A DNA stretch of 64,000 bases from an uncultured Anaerolineales bacterium. Lineage in GTDB: Bacteria; Chloroflexota; Anaerolineae; Anaerolineales; Villigracilaceae. The stretch is taken from contig CASGHD010000035.1 in NCBI GenBank assembly GCA_949319575.1, positions 1 to 64,000 on the forward strand. Reading direction: 5' to 3'. Below, one piece after another: positions 9,717 to 19,469 of the stretch. The position numbers were made by a program, and so were the translations under genes. The notes beneath the pieces were generated by a model. That model was given only the letters and a program-made list of their open reading frames with translations, searched no databases and was not told where the DNA came from. Positions within the stretch are counted from its first letter, which is position 1; every line of letters starts with the position of its first letter.

Positions 9717-9834
9717 GGTAGAGAACAGAGACTAGGGTTTGGAAGTAGAGAGTAGTCGCCGCGAGGATCGTTAAGCGCGCGAAGAAAAATTCTTAAACCT
9801 TTGTGATCTTAGCGCGCTTCGCGCTAAAAAAATA

Positions 9835-10257
9835 TCAGTCGCCGCGCGAGGGGTTGAGCAAGGCAATACATTCGATCTCGACCCGCGCTCCTTTGGGCAA
9901 ACCCGCCGCCGCCACGGTGCTCCGCGCGGGAGGGTTCTCCGGGAAGAATTCAGCATAGATCGCGTTCATCCTGGCGAAGTCGCTCATGTCCTGCAAAAAG
10001 ACGAGCGTCTTGACCACAAAGTTCAGCCCTGAATCTCCCGATTCGAGCACGTGCTTGAGGTTGGTCAACGCCTGCCGCGTTTCCGCTTCGATGCCGCCCG
10101 GGACAATCTCCATCGTGGCGGGGTCAAGACCAATTTGCCCGGCTGTGAAGATCAAACTTTCGGTGCGGATGGCTTGCGAGTAGGGTCCGATCGCCTTGGG
10201 CGCTTTATCGGTATGGATGATTTTTTTACCTTCGGATGTGTACATAATCTGCCTCAC
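9835..10257 (-). CDS. RidA family reactive intermediate/imine deaminase
   Basis: APKAIGPYSQAIRTESLIFTAGQIGLDP...RSTVAAAGLPKGARVEIECIA. Confidence 0.93.
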   Translation of the reverse strand: MRQIMYTSEGKKIIHTDKAPKAIGPYSQAIRTESLIFTAGQIGLDPATMEIVPGGIEAETRQALTNLKHVLESGDSGLNFVVKTLVFLQDMSDFARMNAIYAEFFPENPPARSTVAAAGLPKGARVEIECIALLNPSRGD

Positions 10258-10317
10258 TTTGTTTTTTTCGGTGAGGCGATTGTACTGCCTATTATGAGTT
10301 TGTGGAAAAGTCTTTTA

Positions 10318-10368
10318 GCCACAGATTACACGGATCGGCGCGAATAATCAATCCGTGTAATCCGTGGC
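10318..10368. repeat. family B palindromic repeat (CACGGAT words)
   Basis: GCCACAGATTACACGGAT / ATCCGTGTAATCCGTGGC, 17 of 18 complementary. Confidence 0.85.
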
Positions 10369-10380
10369 AGAGGTTGTAAT

Positions 10381-10920
10381 TTACGGCGTAGGTGTTTTCT
10401 CCGGGCGCGGGTTGGCTTCACGGAAAGCGCGGAGCGCGTCGCGCAGGGTTTTACCTGTGCCGCCCATCGCATCCTTGATCTCCTTCAACTTCTCGCCCAT
10501 CGCGCGGATCGTCGCTCTGGCTTGTTCAGAGTCCGTCACCTTACCGTCCGTGTCGAAGCCGGTGTGCGAGTCAACGAGGGGTTGCGCAGTAGCATAGATC
10601 GACTTGGCATCTTTCGCCGCATCCGTAAACGCATCCAACGCGGCTTGCGCCGCAGAGACGTTCTTTCCCTTCTGGGCGGCATGGTCAAGCAACTGTCGGG
10701 TTTTGCCGATGAACTCTTCGGTTTTGCCCAATACTTCATACGCGCGGAGTTGCTTCGACCAGATTTGCTCGATACGCTCATCGGTCATTTCACCCTGCGG
10801 CGGCGGAGTCGGATCGTTCGACCCCGCGGCTGAAACGCCAATCACCGACAGACTCCCCAATCCCAGCGCCGCCACTAACGCCAGCAACATGGTTTTCTTG
10901 AAAAATATTTTCATCATCAT
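10381..10920 (-). CDS. hypothetical secreted protein, helical
   Basis: N-terminal signal peptide MMMKIFFKKTMLLALVAALGLGSLSVIGVSAAG. Confidence 0.65.
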   Translation of the reverse strand: MMMKIFFKKTMLLALVAALGLGSLSVIGVSAAGSNDPTPPPQGEMTDERIEQIWSKQLRAYEVLGKTEEFIGKTRQLLDHAAQKGKNVSAAQAALDAFTDAAKDAKSIYATAQPLVDSHTGFDTDGKVTDSEQARATIRAMGEKLKEIKDAMGGTGKTLRDALRAFREANPRPEKTPTP

Positions 10921-11184
10921 AGTAAACCTCCTTTCAAGGTTACGATGACAATTGTAGGGCGCGCGGGTTATACCTGTATGGCAGGGATGTAAAATCGCTG
11001 TAAAAAAAATCCGACCCTGTCGCTTATCGCGTTCAGACGCTTCCTTTACCTATGAGCCAATGATAAAATGAGCCCTACCCGATATAATCTGCCAATCTCC
11101 CGACGCCGGCAGATGTCACGCAGACACGGCTGGCGTGGACGACAAATTAAAAAACTTAAAAGTGAACAATGACGAAGAAAAGAT

Positions 11185-13197
11185 ATGAAAACAAGTCTCG
11201 ATAAACTAAAGAAGATCTCTGAAAAGCCATGGTTTTATCCAATGGCTTTATTTTTGATTGCCATTGCCTCCTACGGCTACGCATTGACCTCGCTGGGCTA
11301 TTACTGGTCCGACTGGGAAGTCATGTTCTTCACCAAATTAGGTTCTGCCTTTCAATTTGGATACTATGCCGAGGACAGACCGTTCCCGTGGGCGTATCAA
11401 CTGATCTATTTTCTGGTCGGTTCAAAGCCGATCGGCTGGCAGGTTGCCTCGTTATTGCTTCGCTGGGCAGGGACTTTGTTTTTTGTCTATGCGTTAATTC
11501 AAATTTGGTCCCCGTATAAAAAACAATTCTACTGGCTAGGCGCATTAGTCCTTGTGTATCCGGGCTTTATCCAACAAGAACAATCCGCCGCGTTTTCGCG
11601 CCACATCATGACCTTGTTCCTCTTCGGCTTATCGCTATACCTGATGACGCTTGCGATCAAGCAACCCAGGTGGGCAACCCTGCTCTTTCCTGTATCGTGG
11701 ATCGCCACCTTCATGCACCTCTTCACGATCGAATATTTTTCGGGGCTGGAATTGACGCGCCCTGTGCTGATCTGGCTGTTAGTTGCAAATGGAAATAAAA
11801 CAGATTGGCGCTTACTGAAGAAGGTCGCGCTATATTCCCTGCCCTACATCCTGGTTACCGCATTCTTTTTCTGGCTGCGCTTTGTATACTTTCCCAATGT
11901 CTTTCAGACCTTCGCCCGCCTCGAAAGCATCAATTCCACCATCGGCGCATTTCAAGGTTCTTTTATTGGGACCCTGCTGAGCTTTTTCAATAAAGGCGCG
12001 CTAGACATTCTATTTTCAACCGTGCAAGTCTGGACCGATGCCATCACCGGCTTCGGTGATTTCACCTTCCAGCGACCGCTTGCCTGGTTCGCGTTCGGGC
12101 TGGGCGCATTCTTTGCGCTTGCGTTTTCCTTTTTTTACCACACCTCTGAGGACGAATCTTTAAATCGCCCCTCCCCACTCTGGCTGGCTGGTATCGGACT
12201 TTTGATGTTCATAACGAGCGCAATTCCCATCTGGGCAATCGGCAAAGAGGTCGGCACAGGCGGATGGAACGAACGCTTCACCCTCGCCCCCATGTTTGGC
12301 GCCAGCCTGCTGGTGATCGGACTCACGCTTGCGCTTGTTCGCACCGCCGGACAAAAATGGATTTTCGGATTCCTGCTCATGTTTTCAGTGGCAACGCAAG
12401 TTTGGATGGCAAATTCGTATCGGCGCGATTGGACGATCCAACCCGATTTCTATTGGCAACTCCATTGGCGCGCCCCCGCTTTACAGACAGACACGGCTGT
12501 GCTCAGCTTTGGATACCCATCATTCATGATCACTCACGACATGGACGCCACGTGGGCAGTTAATCTCTTGTATCATTTTCAAATCAAAGACGGCATCATC
12601 CCATATATGTTCATCACGCCCGAATACGAAAAATATTTCCAACCAGACACCCCAATTAAGATACCCGCTCGCAATTTGATGTTCAACGGGAACACATCCA
12701 ACACCATCGCTGTCTTTCACCAGACAGATTCTTCGTGCTTGCGCATGCTTGATTCAGCCTACCTGTATGACCCCTTACTGGACGAAGGAAGCCAGAGACT
12801 GATTCCCATGTCTGACGTGTCCCGCATCATCCCAGACCCTGAGCCTGCCTCGCCGGACACGGACATTTTCGGACCTGAGCCTGCCCACACCTGGTGTTAT
12901 TTCTTCCAAAAGGCAGACCTTGCCCGCCAAATGAAAGATTGGAACAAAGTCATTGATCTTTATCGGCAAGCGGAGCAACTTGGCTTTACCCCCAAATACG
13001 GCGCGGAATATATTCCCTTCATTGAAGCCTTCGCCCAAACCGGCGACTGGCAGTCCGCATACGACCTGACCATTACCGCCAAGGAGTTATCCCAACAGCA
13101 AAAGCGGATGCTATGCGCCAATTGGTATCGCTTCGCTGAGCTACCGTCAGCAGATCCGCGGATGATCGACCGGGTTGTTCAAGACCTGCCGTGTTAA
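11185..13197 (+). CDS. polytopic membrane protein of unknown function with soluble C-terminus
   Basis: 670 aa ORF with multiple hydrophobic segments. Confidence 0.75.
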   Translation: MKTSLDKLKKISEKPWFYPMALFLIAIASYGYALTSLGYYWSDWEVMFFTKLGSAFQFGYYAEDRPFPWAYQLIYFLVGSKPIGWQVASLLLRWAGTLFFVYALIQIWSPYKKQFYWLGALVLVYPGFIQQEQSAAFSRHIMTLFLFGLSLYLMTLAIKQPRWATLLFPVSWIATFMHLFTIEYFSGLELTRPVLIWLLVANGNKTDWRLLKKVALYSLPYILVTAFFFWLRFVYFPNVFQTFARLESINSTIGAFQGSFIGTLLSFFNKGALDILFSTVQVWTDAITGFGDFTFQRPLAWFAFGLGAFFALAFSFFYHTSEDESLNRPSPLWLAGIGLLMFITSAIPIWAIGKEVGTGGWNERFTLAPMFGASLLVIGLTLALVRTAGQKWIFGFLLMFSVATQVWMANSYRRDWTIQPDFYWQLHWRAPALQTDTAVLSFGYPSFMITHDMDATWAVNLLYHFQIKDGIIPYMFITPEYEKYFQPDTPIKIPARNLMFNGNTSNTIAVFHQTDSSCLRMLDSAYLYDPLLDEGSQRLIPMSDVSRIIPDPEPASPDTDIFGPEPAHTWCYFFQKADLARQMKDWNKVIDLYRQAEQLGFTPKYGAEYIPFIEAFAQTGDWQSAYDLTITAKELSQQQKRMLCANWYRFAELPSADPRMIDRVVQDLPC

Positions 13198-14341
13198 CGG
13201 TTCACCATTGCCGCAGATAAGAAGATATCCCATAAAACTCACATCCCTCACCCTCCACCATATCTCCATGCCGCTCGTCGCGCCGTTCGAGACCTCATTC
13301 GGGCGCGAGACCATGCGCGAGTGCGTCATCATTGAACTCCACGCCGACGGACTCATCGGCTACGGCGAATGTGTCGCCTCGCGCGAGCCGGGCTACAACT
13401 ACGAAACGACCGGCACCGCGTGGCACATCCTCAAAGATTTCATCGCCCCGCTCGTGTTGGGACAAGATATCCACGATGCGAACAACTTTCAAACCCGCGT
13501 CGAACGGATTCGCGGTCATCATCTCGCCAAGGCGGGAGTCGAAATGGCGTTGTGGGATCTGCTGGGCAAGCGCGATGGCAAGTCGTTGAAAGAAATATTC
13601 GGCGGAACGCGCGACAAAGTTGAAGTGGGAGTCTCGATTGGGATTCAAGAATCCGCCTCCGCTCTCGTGCAGACGGTTGATTCGTATTTGGGTCAGGGCT
13701 ATCGCCGCGTCAAGATCAAGATCAAGCCGGGGCGCGAGGTGGAAGAGACGCTCGCCGTGAGAAAAGCATATCCCAATCTACGCCTGCAAGTGGACGCCAA
13801 TTCCGCGTACACGCTCGAGTCCGCGCGGGTGTTGAAGAAAATTGACGATCTGGATTTACTGCTGATCGAACAACCGTTGTTCGAAGACGACATTTGGGAT
13901 CACCGCCTCCTGCAAGCCGAATTCAAAACGCCGATCTGCTTGGATGAAAGTGTCGTCTCGCCGCGCCATGCCCGTTACGCGCTGGAGATGAAAGCCTGCA
14001 AAATTATCAACATCAAGCCCGCGCGCGTGGGCGGGTTGAGTCAAGCGGTTGCGATTCACGATCATTGCCTCGCGCAAAACGTCCCTGTTTGGTGCGGCGG
14101 GATGCTCGAAACGGGAATCGGACGCGCCTCAAATCTCGCGCTAGCTTCCCTGCCCGGCTTCATCCTGCCCGGCGATATTTCCGCTTCGGATCGTTACTAT
14201 CACCGCGACATCACCAACGAACGATTCACATTGAACGACGATAGCACGATCACCGTTCCAACCGGTCACGGCTTGGGTGTGACGATGGACGAGTCCGCAT
14301 TGAAAGAATTTTCACTGGCTGAAATTACATTGAAGGCGTGA
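13175..14341 (+). CDS. menC: o-succinylbenzoate synthase / mandelate racemase-muconate lactonizing family enzyme
   Basis: RVKIKIKPGRE, LRLQVDANSAY, ICLDESVVS, INIKPARVGG, GGMLETGIGRA; true start uncertain (13175 overlaps previous gene). Confidence 0.82.
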   Translation: MFKTCRVNGSPLPQIRRYPIKLTSLTLHHISMPLVAPFETSFGRETMRECVIIELHADGLIGYGECVASREPGYNYETTGTAWHILKDFIAPLVLGQDIHDANNFQTRVERIRGHHLAKAGVEMALWDLLGKRDGKSLKEIFGGTRDKVEVGVSIGIQESASALVQTVDSYLGQGYRRVKIKIKPGREVEETLAVRKAYPNLRLQVDANSAYTLESARVLKKIDDLDLLLIEQPLFEDDIWDHRLLQAEFKTPICLDESVVSPRHARYALEMKACKIINIKPARVGGLSQAVAIHDHCLAQNVPVWCGGMLETGIGRASNLALASLPGFILPGDISASDRYYHRDITNERFTLNDDSTITVPTGHGLGVTMDESALKEFSLAEITLKA

Positions 14342-14390
14342 GCATCCCCTCTCCCTTTGGGAGTTTGAGGGCGGACAGTGATCAAAATTT

Positions 14391-14458
14391 ACCGCCAAGA
14401 GCGCGAAGAACGCAAAGAAAGAATTAAAACTTAGCGCCCTTAGCGGTCTTCGCGGTTC
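14391..14458. repeat. family A inverted repeat (GCGAAG/CGCAAAG words)
   Basis: ACCGCCAAGAGCGCGAAGAACGCAAAG versus reverse complement ACCGCGAAGACCGCTAAGGGCGCTAAG. Confidence 0.8.
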
Positions 14459-14551
14459 AATAAAGCAAGTTGAGGGTCAACTTTGTCCTCCCCTGAACCA
14501 TTAGGGATGGGTAGGGGGTGAGGTCGGTTTGCGGTTTATAATCATCGCGCC

Positions 14552-16255
14552 ATGAAAAAAATTCAATTACTCCTTATTCTCCTCCTGCTAATATCCTGCT
14601 CCCCGCAAGCATCATCCAGTCTCCAGTCTCCAGTCTCCTCTGCCACATCAACATCTTTTGTAACACCGCCCCTCGAACCCATCGCATTCACTCCCGCGCC
14701 CGGCGCGCACATCGGCGACTCGGTCCCCACGTCACTGCGCCAACAAGCGCAAAATTTAGATTTACAAAATTACACCCTCGACGCGTCGCCGTTCGTCGAA
14801 TCGAATCCGTCGTTGAGCGAGACAAAAATTCAATGGGTGTACGCGCTTGTCGCGCCGTTTCCAACGGTGGCAGACGGCGTCACCTTCGATCAACTCCTCG
14901 CCGTGTGGACGGATGGCGCGCTTCTCAATGGGAAACCTTTGTTGATGGAAGAATCGACACGCGACGCGTTAACCGTCCTGTGGGACGCGCCAGCCTCCCC
15001 GTCGGTACGAATCGTTTCGACGGGCGAACTGCTCGACCAAGCGTGGAGCGAATCCGCCTGGGCGATCATCCCGTTTGAAGAACTCCAGCCCAAATGGAAA
15101 GTGTTGACGATAGACGGGCAATCGCCCATCCGAAAAAGTTTTGACCTTTCAACGTATCCCCTCGTCGTTGACTTCACGCTTCAGTCGTCAACCAATTCTC
15201 TAATCTCTAATTCTCTAATCTCCAATTACGATCCATCGAAACTCACCACCGTCATCCTCACCGGCGTCACCGCCCTCGTGCGAGCCACTGCCGTGACGAT
15301 GGAATACAAAGGCGTGACGTACCCCGGTGAAAAAATCCGCGACGTATTGCGCGAAGCGGATATCGCTCACATCAGCAATGAAATCCCGTTTTTCACGGGG
15401 TGCGAGTTTCCCAAGCCCGATGCGACGGGTCCGCTCGTGTTTTGCAGCGACCCGAAATATATCGAACTGCTCACCGATGTCGGCGCGGATGTGGTGGAGT
15501 TGACCGGCAACCACTTCGCCGATCGCGGCGCACAAGGTATGTTGGAGACGATCGAAATTTACAACCAGCATGATCTTCCATACTTCGGCGGCGGCATAGA
15601 CTTGAACGATTCGCTTGAACCCGCTCTATTCGAAATAAATGGAAATAAAATCGCGTTCATCGGGTGCAACAAACCGGATGTGGACCGCTTCCCCACCGCG
15701 CGCGACTTCCGCCCCGGCGCCGCGCCGTGTGATTTTGAGTATCTCGCGCAAAAGATCGCGGAGTTGAAATCGCAAGGTTATGTGGTCGTCTCCACGTTTC
15801 AATGGAACGAGAGTTACGACTCGCGCCCCAGCCCGCAACAAATGGCTGATTTCCGCTTGATGGTGGAGTCCGGCGCGTCGATCGTGAGCGGCAGCCAGGC
15901 GCATTACCCGCAGATGATGGAATTCTACGGCGGCGCGTTCATCCATTACGGTTTGGGGAATCTCTTCTTCGACCAAATGGGAGACCAGGATTGGATGCCG
16001 CCCGGAATCCGCCGCGAGTTTTACGACCGCTATGTGGTCTACGACGGCAAACTCATCAGCGTGGAATTGGAGACCGGCATCCTCGAAGATTACTCGCGCC
16101 CGCGCATAATGACGGACGCGGAGCGACACGGTTTTTTGCAAGATTATTTTTTCTACAGCGGCTGGTTGGGCTTAGTCCCCACCCCCACCGCAACAATCAC
16201 CCCCACATTGACGCCGATGTCCATTCCGTCCGCTGTGGGAACGCCTGCTCCATGA
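14552..16255 (+). CDS. CapA-family (poly-gamma-glutamate synthesis-type) lipoprotein
   Basis: lipobox LLISC; VELTGNHFADRGAQGMLETIEIY, FQWNESYDSRPSPQQ, SGSQAHYPQMMEFYGGAFIHYGLGNLFFDQ. Confidence 0.85.
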   Translation: MKKIQLLLILLLLISCSPQASSSLQSPVSSATSTSFVTPPLEPIAFTPAPGAHIGDSVPTSLRQQAQNLDLQNYTLDASPFVESNPSLSETKIQWVYALVAPFPTVADGVTFDQLLAVWTDGALLNGKPLLMEESTRDALTVLWDAPASPSVRIVSTGELLDQAWSESAWAIIPFEELQPKWKVLTIDGQSPIRKSFDLSTYPLVVDFTLQSSTNSLISNSLISNYDPSKLTTVILTGVTALVRATAVTMEYKGVTYPGEKIRDVLREADIAHISNEIPFFTGCEFPKPDATGPLVFCSDPKYIELLTDVGADVVELTGNHFADRGAQGMLETIEIYNQHDLPYFGGGIDLNDSLEPALFEINGNKIAFIGCNKPDVDRFPTARDFRPGAAPCDFEYLAQKIAELKSQGYVVVSTFQWNESYDSRPSPQQMADFRLMVESGASIVSGSQAHYPQMMEFYGGAFIHYGLGNLFFDQMGDQDWMPPGIRREFYDRYVVYDGKLISVELETGILEDYSRPRIMTDAERHGFLQDYFFYSGWLGLVPTPTATITPTLTPMSIPSAVGTPAP

Positions 16256-16261
16256 GCGGAT

Positions 16262-16783
16262 TCAATCAAAATAGATATTCAAGTCCGAACAGTCGAATCG
16301 ATTTCCGCAATTCGGGCAGGCGACCTTGCAATTCGACTCGCGCATTTCGCTCCCGCAACGGTCGCAGGTGTAAACCTTTTTTCCTGATGTTTCCTGCCAT
16401 TTGACAGGTTTCAAGAACGATCCGTCAAATTCTCCAATTCGCTTTATCCCCAATCGCCTCACTTCATCGAGCGCCGCTTCCGCATCGTGGCGCAACTCCT
16501 CCACATGGATTCCCCGGCACACGGGCGGGAAATCTTTCAACCACTTGATGCTCCGCCCATGCACTTTGATTGCGCCGTTGTAATTCCCGCGCGTGATGTG
16601 CAGGTACGCCACGCCCACCTGTAAGATTCCCCGGTACAGGTCGCGGATTTTCCCTGTTTCCTCCAGCCACGCCACCTCAAGCGCCTCATGCGCTTCGAAA
16701 TACTTTCCTTCGTTGAAGAGACGCAATCCTTGAGCGGCGTGCGGATGGAGCGGGCTGGCGCAGTCGATGATCGATTCAGTCAT
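16262..16783 (-). CDS. DUF309-type protein with C-terminal zinc ribbon
   Basis: LRLFNEGKYFEAHEALEVAWLEETGKIRDLYRGILQVGVAYLHITRGNYNGA; CDRCGSEMRESNCKVACPNCG. Confidence 0.8.
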   Translation of the reverse strand: MTESIIDCASPLHPHAAQGLRLFNEGKYFEAHEALEVAWLEETGKIRDLYRGILQVGVAYLHITRGNYNGAIKVHGRSIKWLKDFPPVCRGIHVEELRHDAEAALDEVRRLGIKRIGEFDGSFLKPVKWQETSGKKVYTCDRCGSEMRESNCKVACPNCGNRFDCSDLNIYFD

Positions 16784-16833
16784 GGCGAGGGTGTTGGTGA
16801 TTATAGCCGGGATGGTACAATCCCCTTCGCCTT

Positions 16834-17715
16834 ATGCGCGCCTTATCTTCCAACAAAATTCTGGTCGTCATTCTGGGGGTGATCACCCTCGCGGCGTTGA
16901 TGGTCCTTGCCTCCGGTCTAAGGAGCATGGACTTTCAAGAGGGGCAACCCTTCGGAGCCGGAGCGGCAAACAGTATGCGCTCCGCCGCCATCGAAGCCAT
17001 CCGAAGCGCGCAAGCCATCCCCTTCCAAACTCAATTGCTTGTCTGGATCATGTTGATCATCATGTTCGCGCTGATCGGCTTGCTCCTCTCCCCCGAGTTG
17101 AGAAAACGCTTGTTCAAAGCCGTGATCCAAGCCGCGCTCACCTTCTGGTTATTATCCATTATCTTCACGCGCTATCCAAACATCCTCGCCCAGATCGGGA
17201 TCAACCTTTCCGCATTGAACGGCGAGCAGGGCGAAATAACGAGCGGGGCGCCGGTTCCAGAATTCACGCCGCCTCAATCGGCTTCGTGGATGGCGTATCT
17301 GTTAAGTTTCACGCTGGTCGCCCTTGTCCTTTTTATCACATGGAAAATCTATTCCTTTTGGAGGGAACTCAAAACCTCGTCATCCGGCATCGAAGCGAAG
17401 ATTGCGAAGATCGCCCGCGCTTCAATTGCGGATTTATCCGCCGGCAGAGAATCGACGGACGTGATCCTCAACTGCTACTATCGGATGAGCGACGCCGTCT
17501 CGCAACGGAAGAGCATCGACCGCAACGCTTCGATGACGCCGAGTGAATTTGCTTCACACCTTGAAGCGGCGGGACTCCCCTCCGACGCGGTGCGCGCGCT
17601 CACCCGGCTCTTCGAGTCGGCGCGTTATGGCGGGCGAAGATCAGACCCGAAGATGGTCAACGAAGCCGTGGCGTGTCTCGCCTCCATTTTGCAACACTGC
17701 GGGGAGCCGGCATGA
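16834..17715 (+). CDS. DUF4129-domain membrane protein
   Basis: TM segments and C-terminal VILNCYYRMSDAVSQRKS...TPSEFASHLEAAGLP. Confidence 0.72.
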   Translation: MRALSSNKILVVILGVITLAALMVLASGLRSMDFQEGQPFGAGAANSMRSAAIEAIRSAQAIPFQTQLLVWIMLIIMFALIGLLLSPELRKRLFKAVIQAALTFWLLSIIFTRYPNILAQIGINLSALNGEQGEITSGAPVPEFTPPQSASWMAYLLSFTLVALVLFITWKIYSFWRELKTSSSGIEAKIAKIARASIADLSAGRESTDVILNCYYRMSDAVSQRKSIDRNASMTPSEFASHLEAAGLPSDAVRALTRLFESARYGGRRSDPKMVNEAVACLASILQHCGEPA

Positions 17716-18314
17716 CGCGACGTAACCTTGCGGCGCTCATCGTCATTGCGGTGATCGCCGCCCTACTGGCATTTCCGTTCCGCGAGGCGGCGTACCACCT
17801 GCTGGTGATTCCTCTTGCTTATTTGTTTTGGTTGCTCGGGTTGTTTTATCGCTCGATCAATCAATCCATATGGTGGATCGGAATCGCGCTGGTTACCCTG
17901 CTCGTTTTGGGAACCAGCCTCCTACCGGAGATCAAGCCGAAACGGGAAAAGATCGACCTCCAGCGCGAGGAACGCGGAGGGGTGGAAAGCCTCGCGCGCG
18001 CGCTGGCGAAATCGAATCAAGGGACGTACTTCAAGTGGGTGGTGGCAAACCGCCTCGGCAAGTTGGCGCATCAACTTCTCTCTCTGCGCGAACACGGCAA
18101 GCCGCGCGCGCCGTTTGCCCCGCTCACCGGCGAAGGCTGGGACCCGCCCGAGGATGTGCGACAATATCTCGAACGCGGGTTGCAGGGGTCGTTCGCAGAC
18201 TTCCCAACTGCGAGCTGGCGTAATTTGTCGCGCCCTCAAAAAACAGCGCTCGATCTGGATGTGAAAAAAGCGATGGAGTTTCTGGAATCACAACAAAGCG
18301 ACGGCCGCTTCTAA
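17712..18314 (+). CDS. hypothetical membrane protein of MoxR/DUF58 operon
   Basis: MTRRNLAALIVIAVIAALL; ATGA overlap with previous gene. Confidence 0.7.
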   Translation: MTRRNLAALIVIAVIAALLAFPFREAAYHLLVIPLAYLFWLLGLFYRSINQSIWWIGIALVTLLVLGTSLLPEIKPKREKIDLQREERGGVESLARALAKSNQGTYFKWVVANRLGKLAHQLLSLREHGKPRAPFAPLTGEGWDPPEDVRQYLERGLQGSFADFPTASWRNLSRPQKTALDLDVKKAMEFLESQQSDGRF

Positions 18315-18471
18315 CATGATTTTCTCCGCCCTATATGAGAAGATTTTTACCGCCATGCGACACACGCTACGGTCGCAAAGTTAAAAAGGCCTGCTTGGCG
18401 TTTTTTGCGGGCTTTGCGGTGCAAATGTACGGCGGACAGACGCGACTATTGCTTCACAACATGGAGTCAAC

Positions 18472-19425
18472 GTGGCAGACATAAAAAATGTATTAACTGT
18501 TGGAAACCAGGTCATCACCGAGGTGGAACGCGCTGTGGTGGGCAAACGCGGCCTGCTCGAAATGATGATGGCATCTGTGTTGGCGGGCGGGCACATGCTC
18601 CTCGAGGATTTTCCCGGGCTTGGCAAAACGCTCATTGCGCGCAGTTTCGCCAAAGCGCTCGGGCTGGATTTCAAACGCATCCAATTCACGCCCGATCTTC
18701 TCCCCGGCGACATCACCGGCGGATACATCTTCAACCGCGTGAAAAATAAATTCGAACTCCGCAAAGGGCCGTTGTTTGCCAACATTATCCTCGCCGATGA
18801 GATCAACCGCGCGTCGCCAAAGACGCAATCTGCATTGCTCGAAGCCATGCAGGAGGGACAGATCACCATCGAAGGCGAAACCCTGCGCCTGCCCGACCCG
18901 TTCCTTGTGCTTGCCACGCAAAACCCCATCGAATACGAGGGCACGTTCCCGCTCCCCGAAGCGCAACTGGATCGCTTCATGTTGAAACTGACGGTAGGAC
19001 ATCCCACGTTCGAAGAGGAAAAACTGATCCTGCGCCGGCGGCGCGAACGGCAACAAGATGAAGTGGAGTTGCGCGAGATCACGAAAGCCAAACAAGTGTT
19101 GGAACTACGCGAAGCGGTCGAGTCGGTTCACGTGGACGCCGATCTTGAAAGTTATATCGCCTCGCTCGTCCATGCCACGCGCGTCGATCGGCGCGTGTCG
19201 GTGGGAGCCAGCCCGCGCGCGTCGCTGGCTTTCCTCAAAATGGCGCGCGCCAATGCCGCGCTGGCAAGCCGCGACTTCATCATCCCCGACGATATCAAAC
19301 GCTACGCCACGCCCATCCTCACCCACCGCGTGATCCTCCAACCCGAATATTGGATGTCGCGTTCGGTGAGCGACGATGTCATCCGCGACGCGCTGGAGAA
19401 GACGCCGGTGCCGGTGGTTAAGTAG
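18472..19425 (+). CDS. MoxR-family AAA+ ATPase
   Basis: LLEDFPGLGKTLIARSFAKALGLDFKRIQFTPDLLPGDITG; GTG start. Confidence 0.95.
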   Translation: MADIKNVLTVGNQVITEVERAVVGKRGLLEMMMASVLAGGHMLLEDFPGLGKTLIARSFAKALGLDFKRIQFTPDLLPGDITGGYIFNRVKNKFELRKGPLFANIILADEINRASPKTQSALLEAMQEGQITIEGETLRLPDPFLVLATQNPIEYEGTFPLPEAQLDRFMLKLTVGHPTFEEEKLILRRRRERQQDEVELREITKAKQVLELREAVESVHVDADLESYIASLVHATRVDRRVSVGASPRASLAFLKMARANAALASRDFIIPDDIKRYATPILTHRVILQPEYWMSRSVSDDVIRDALEKTPVPVVK

Positions 19426-19469
19426 TCTGATCGTTTTTTAGTCTCATATCCCACTAGTCGAGGAATGGA

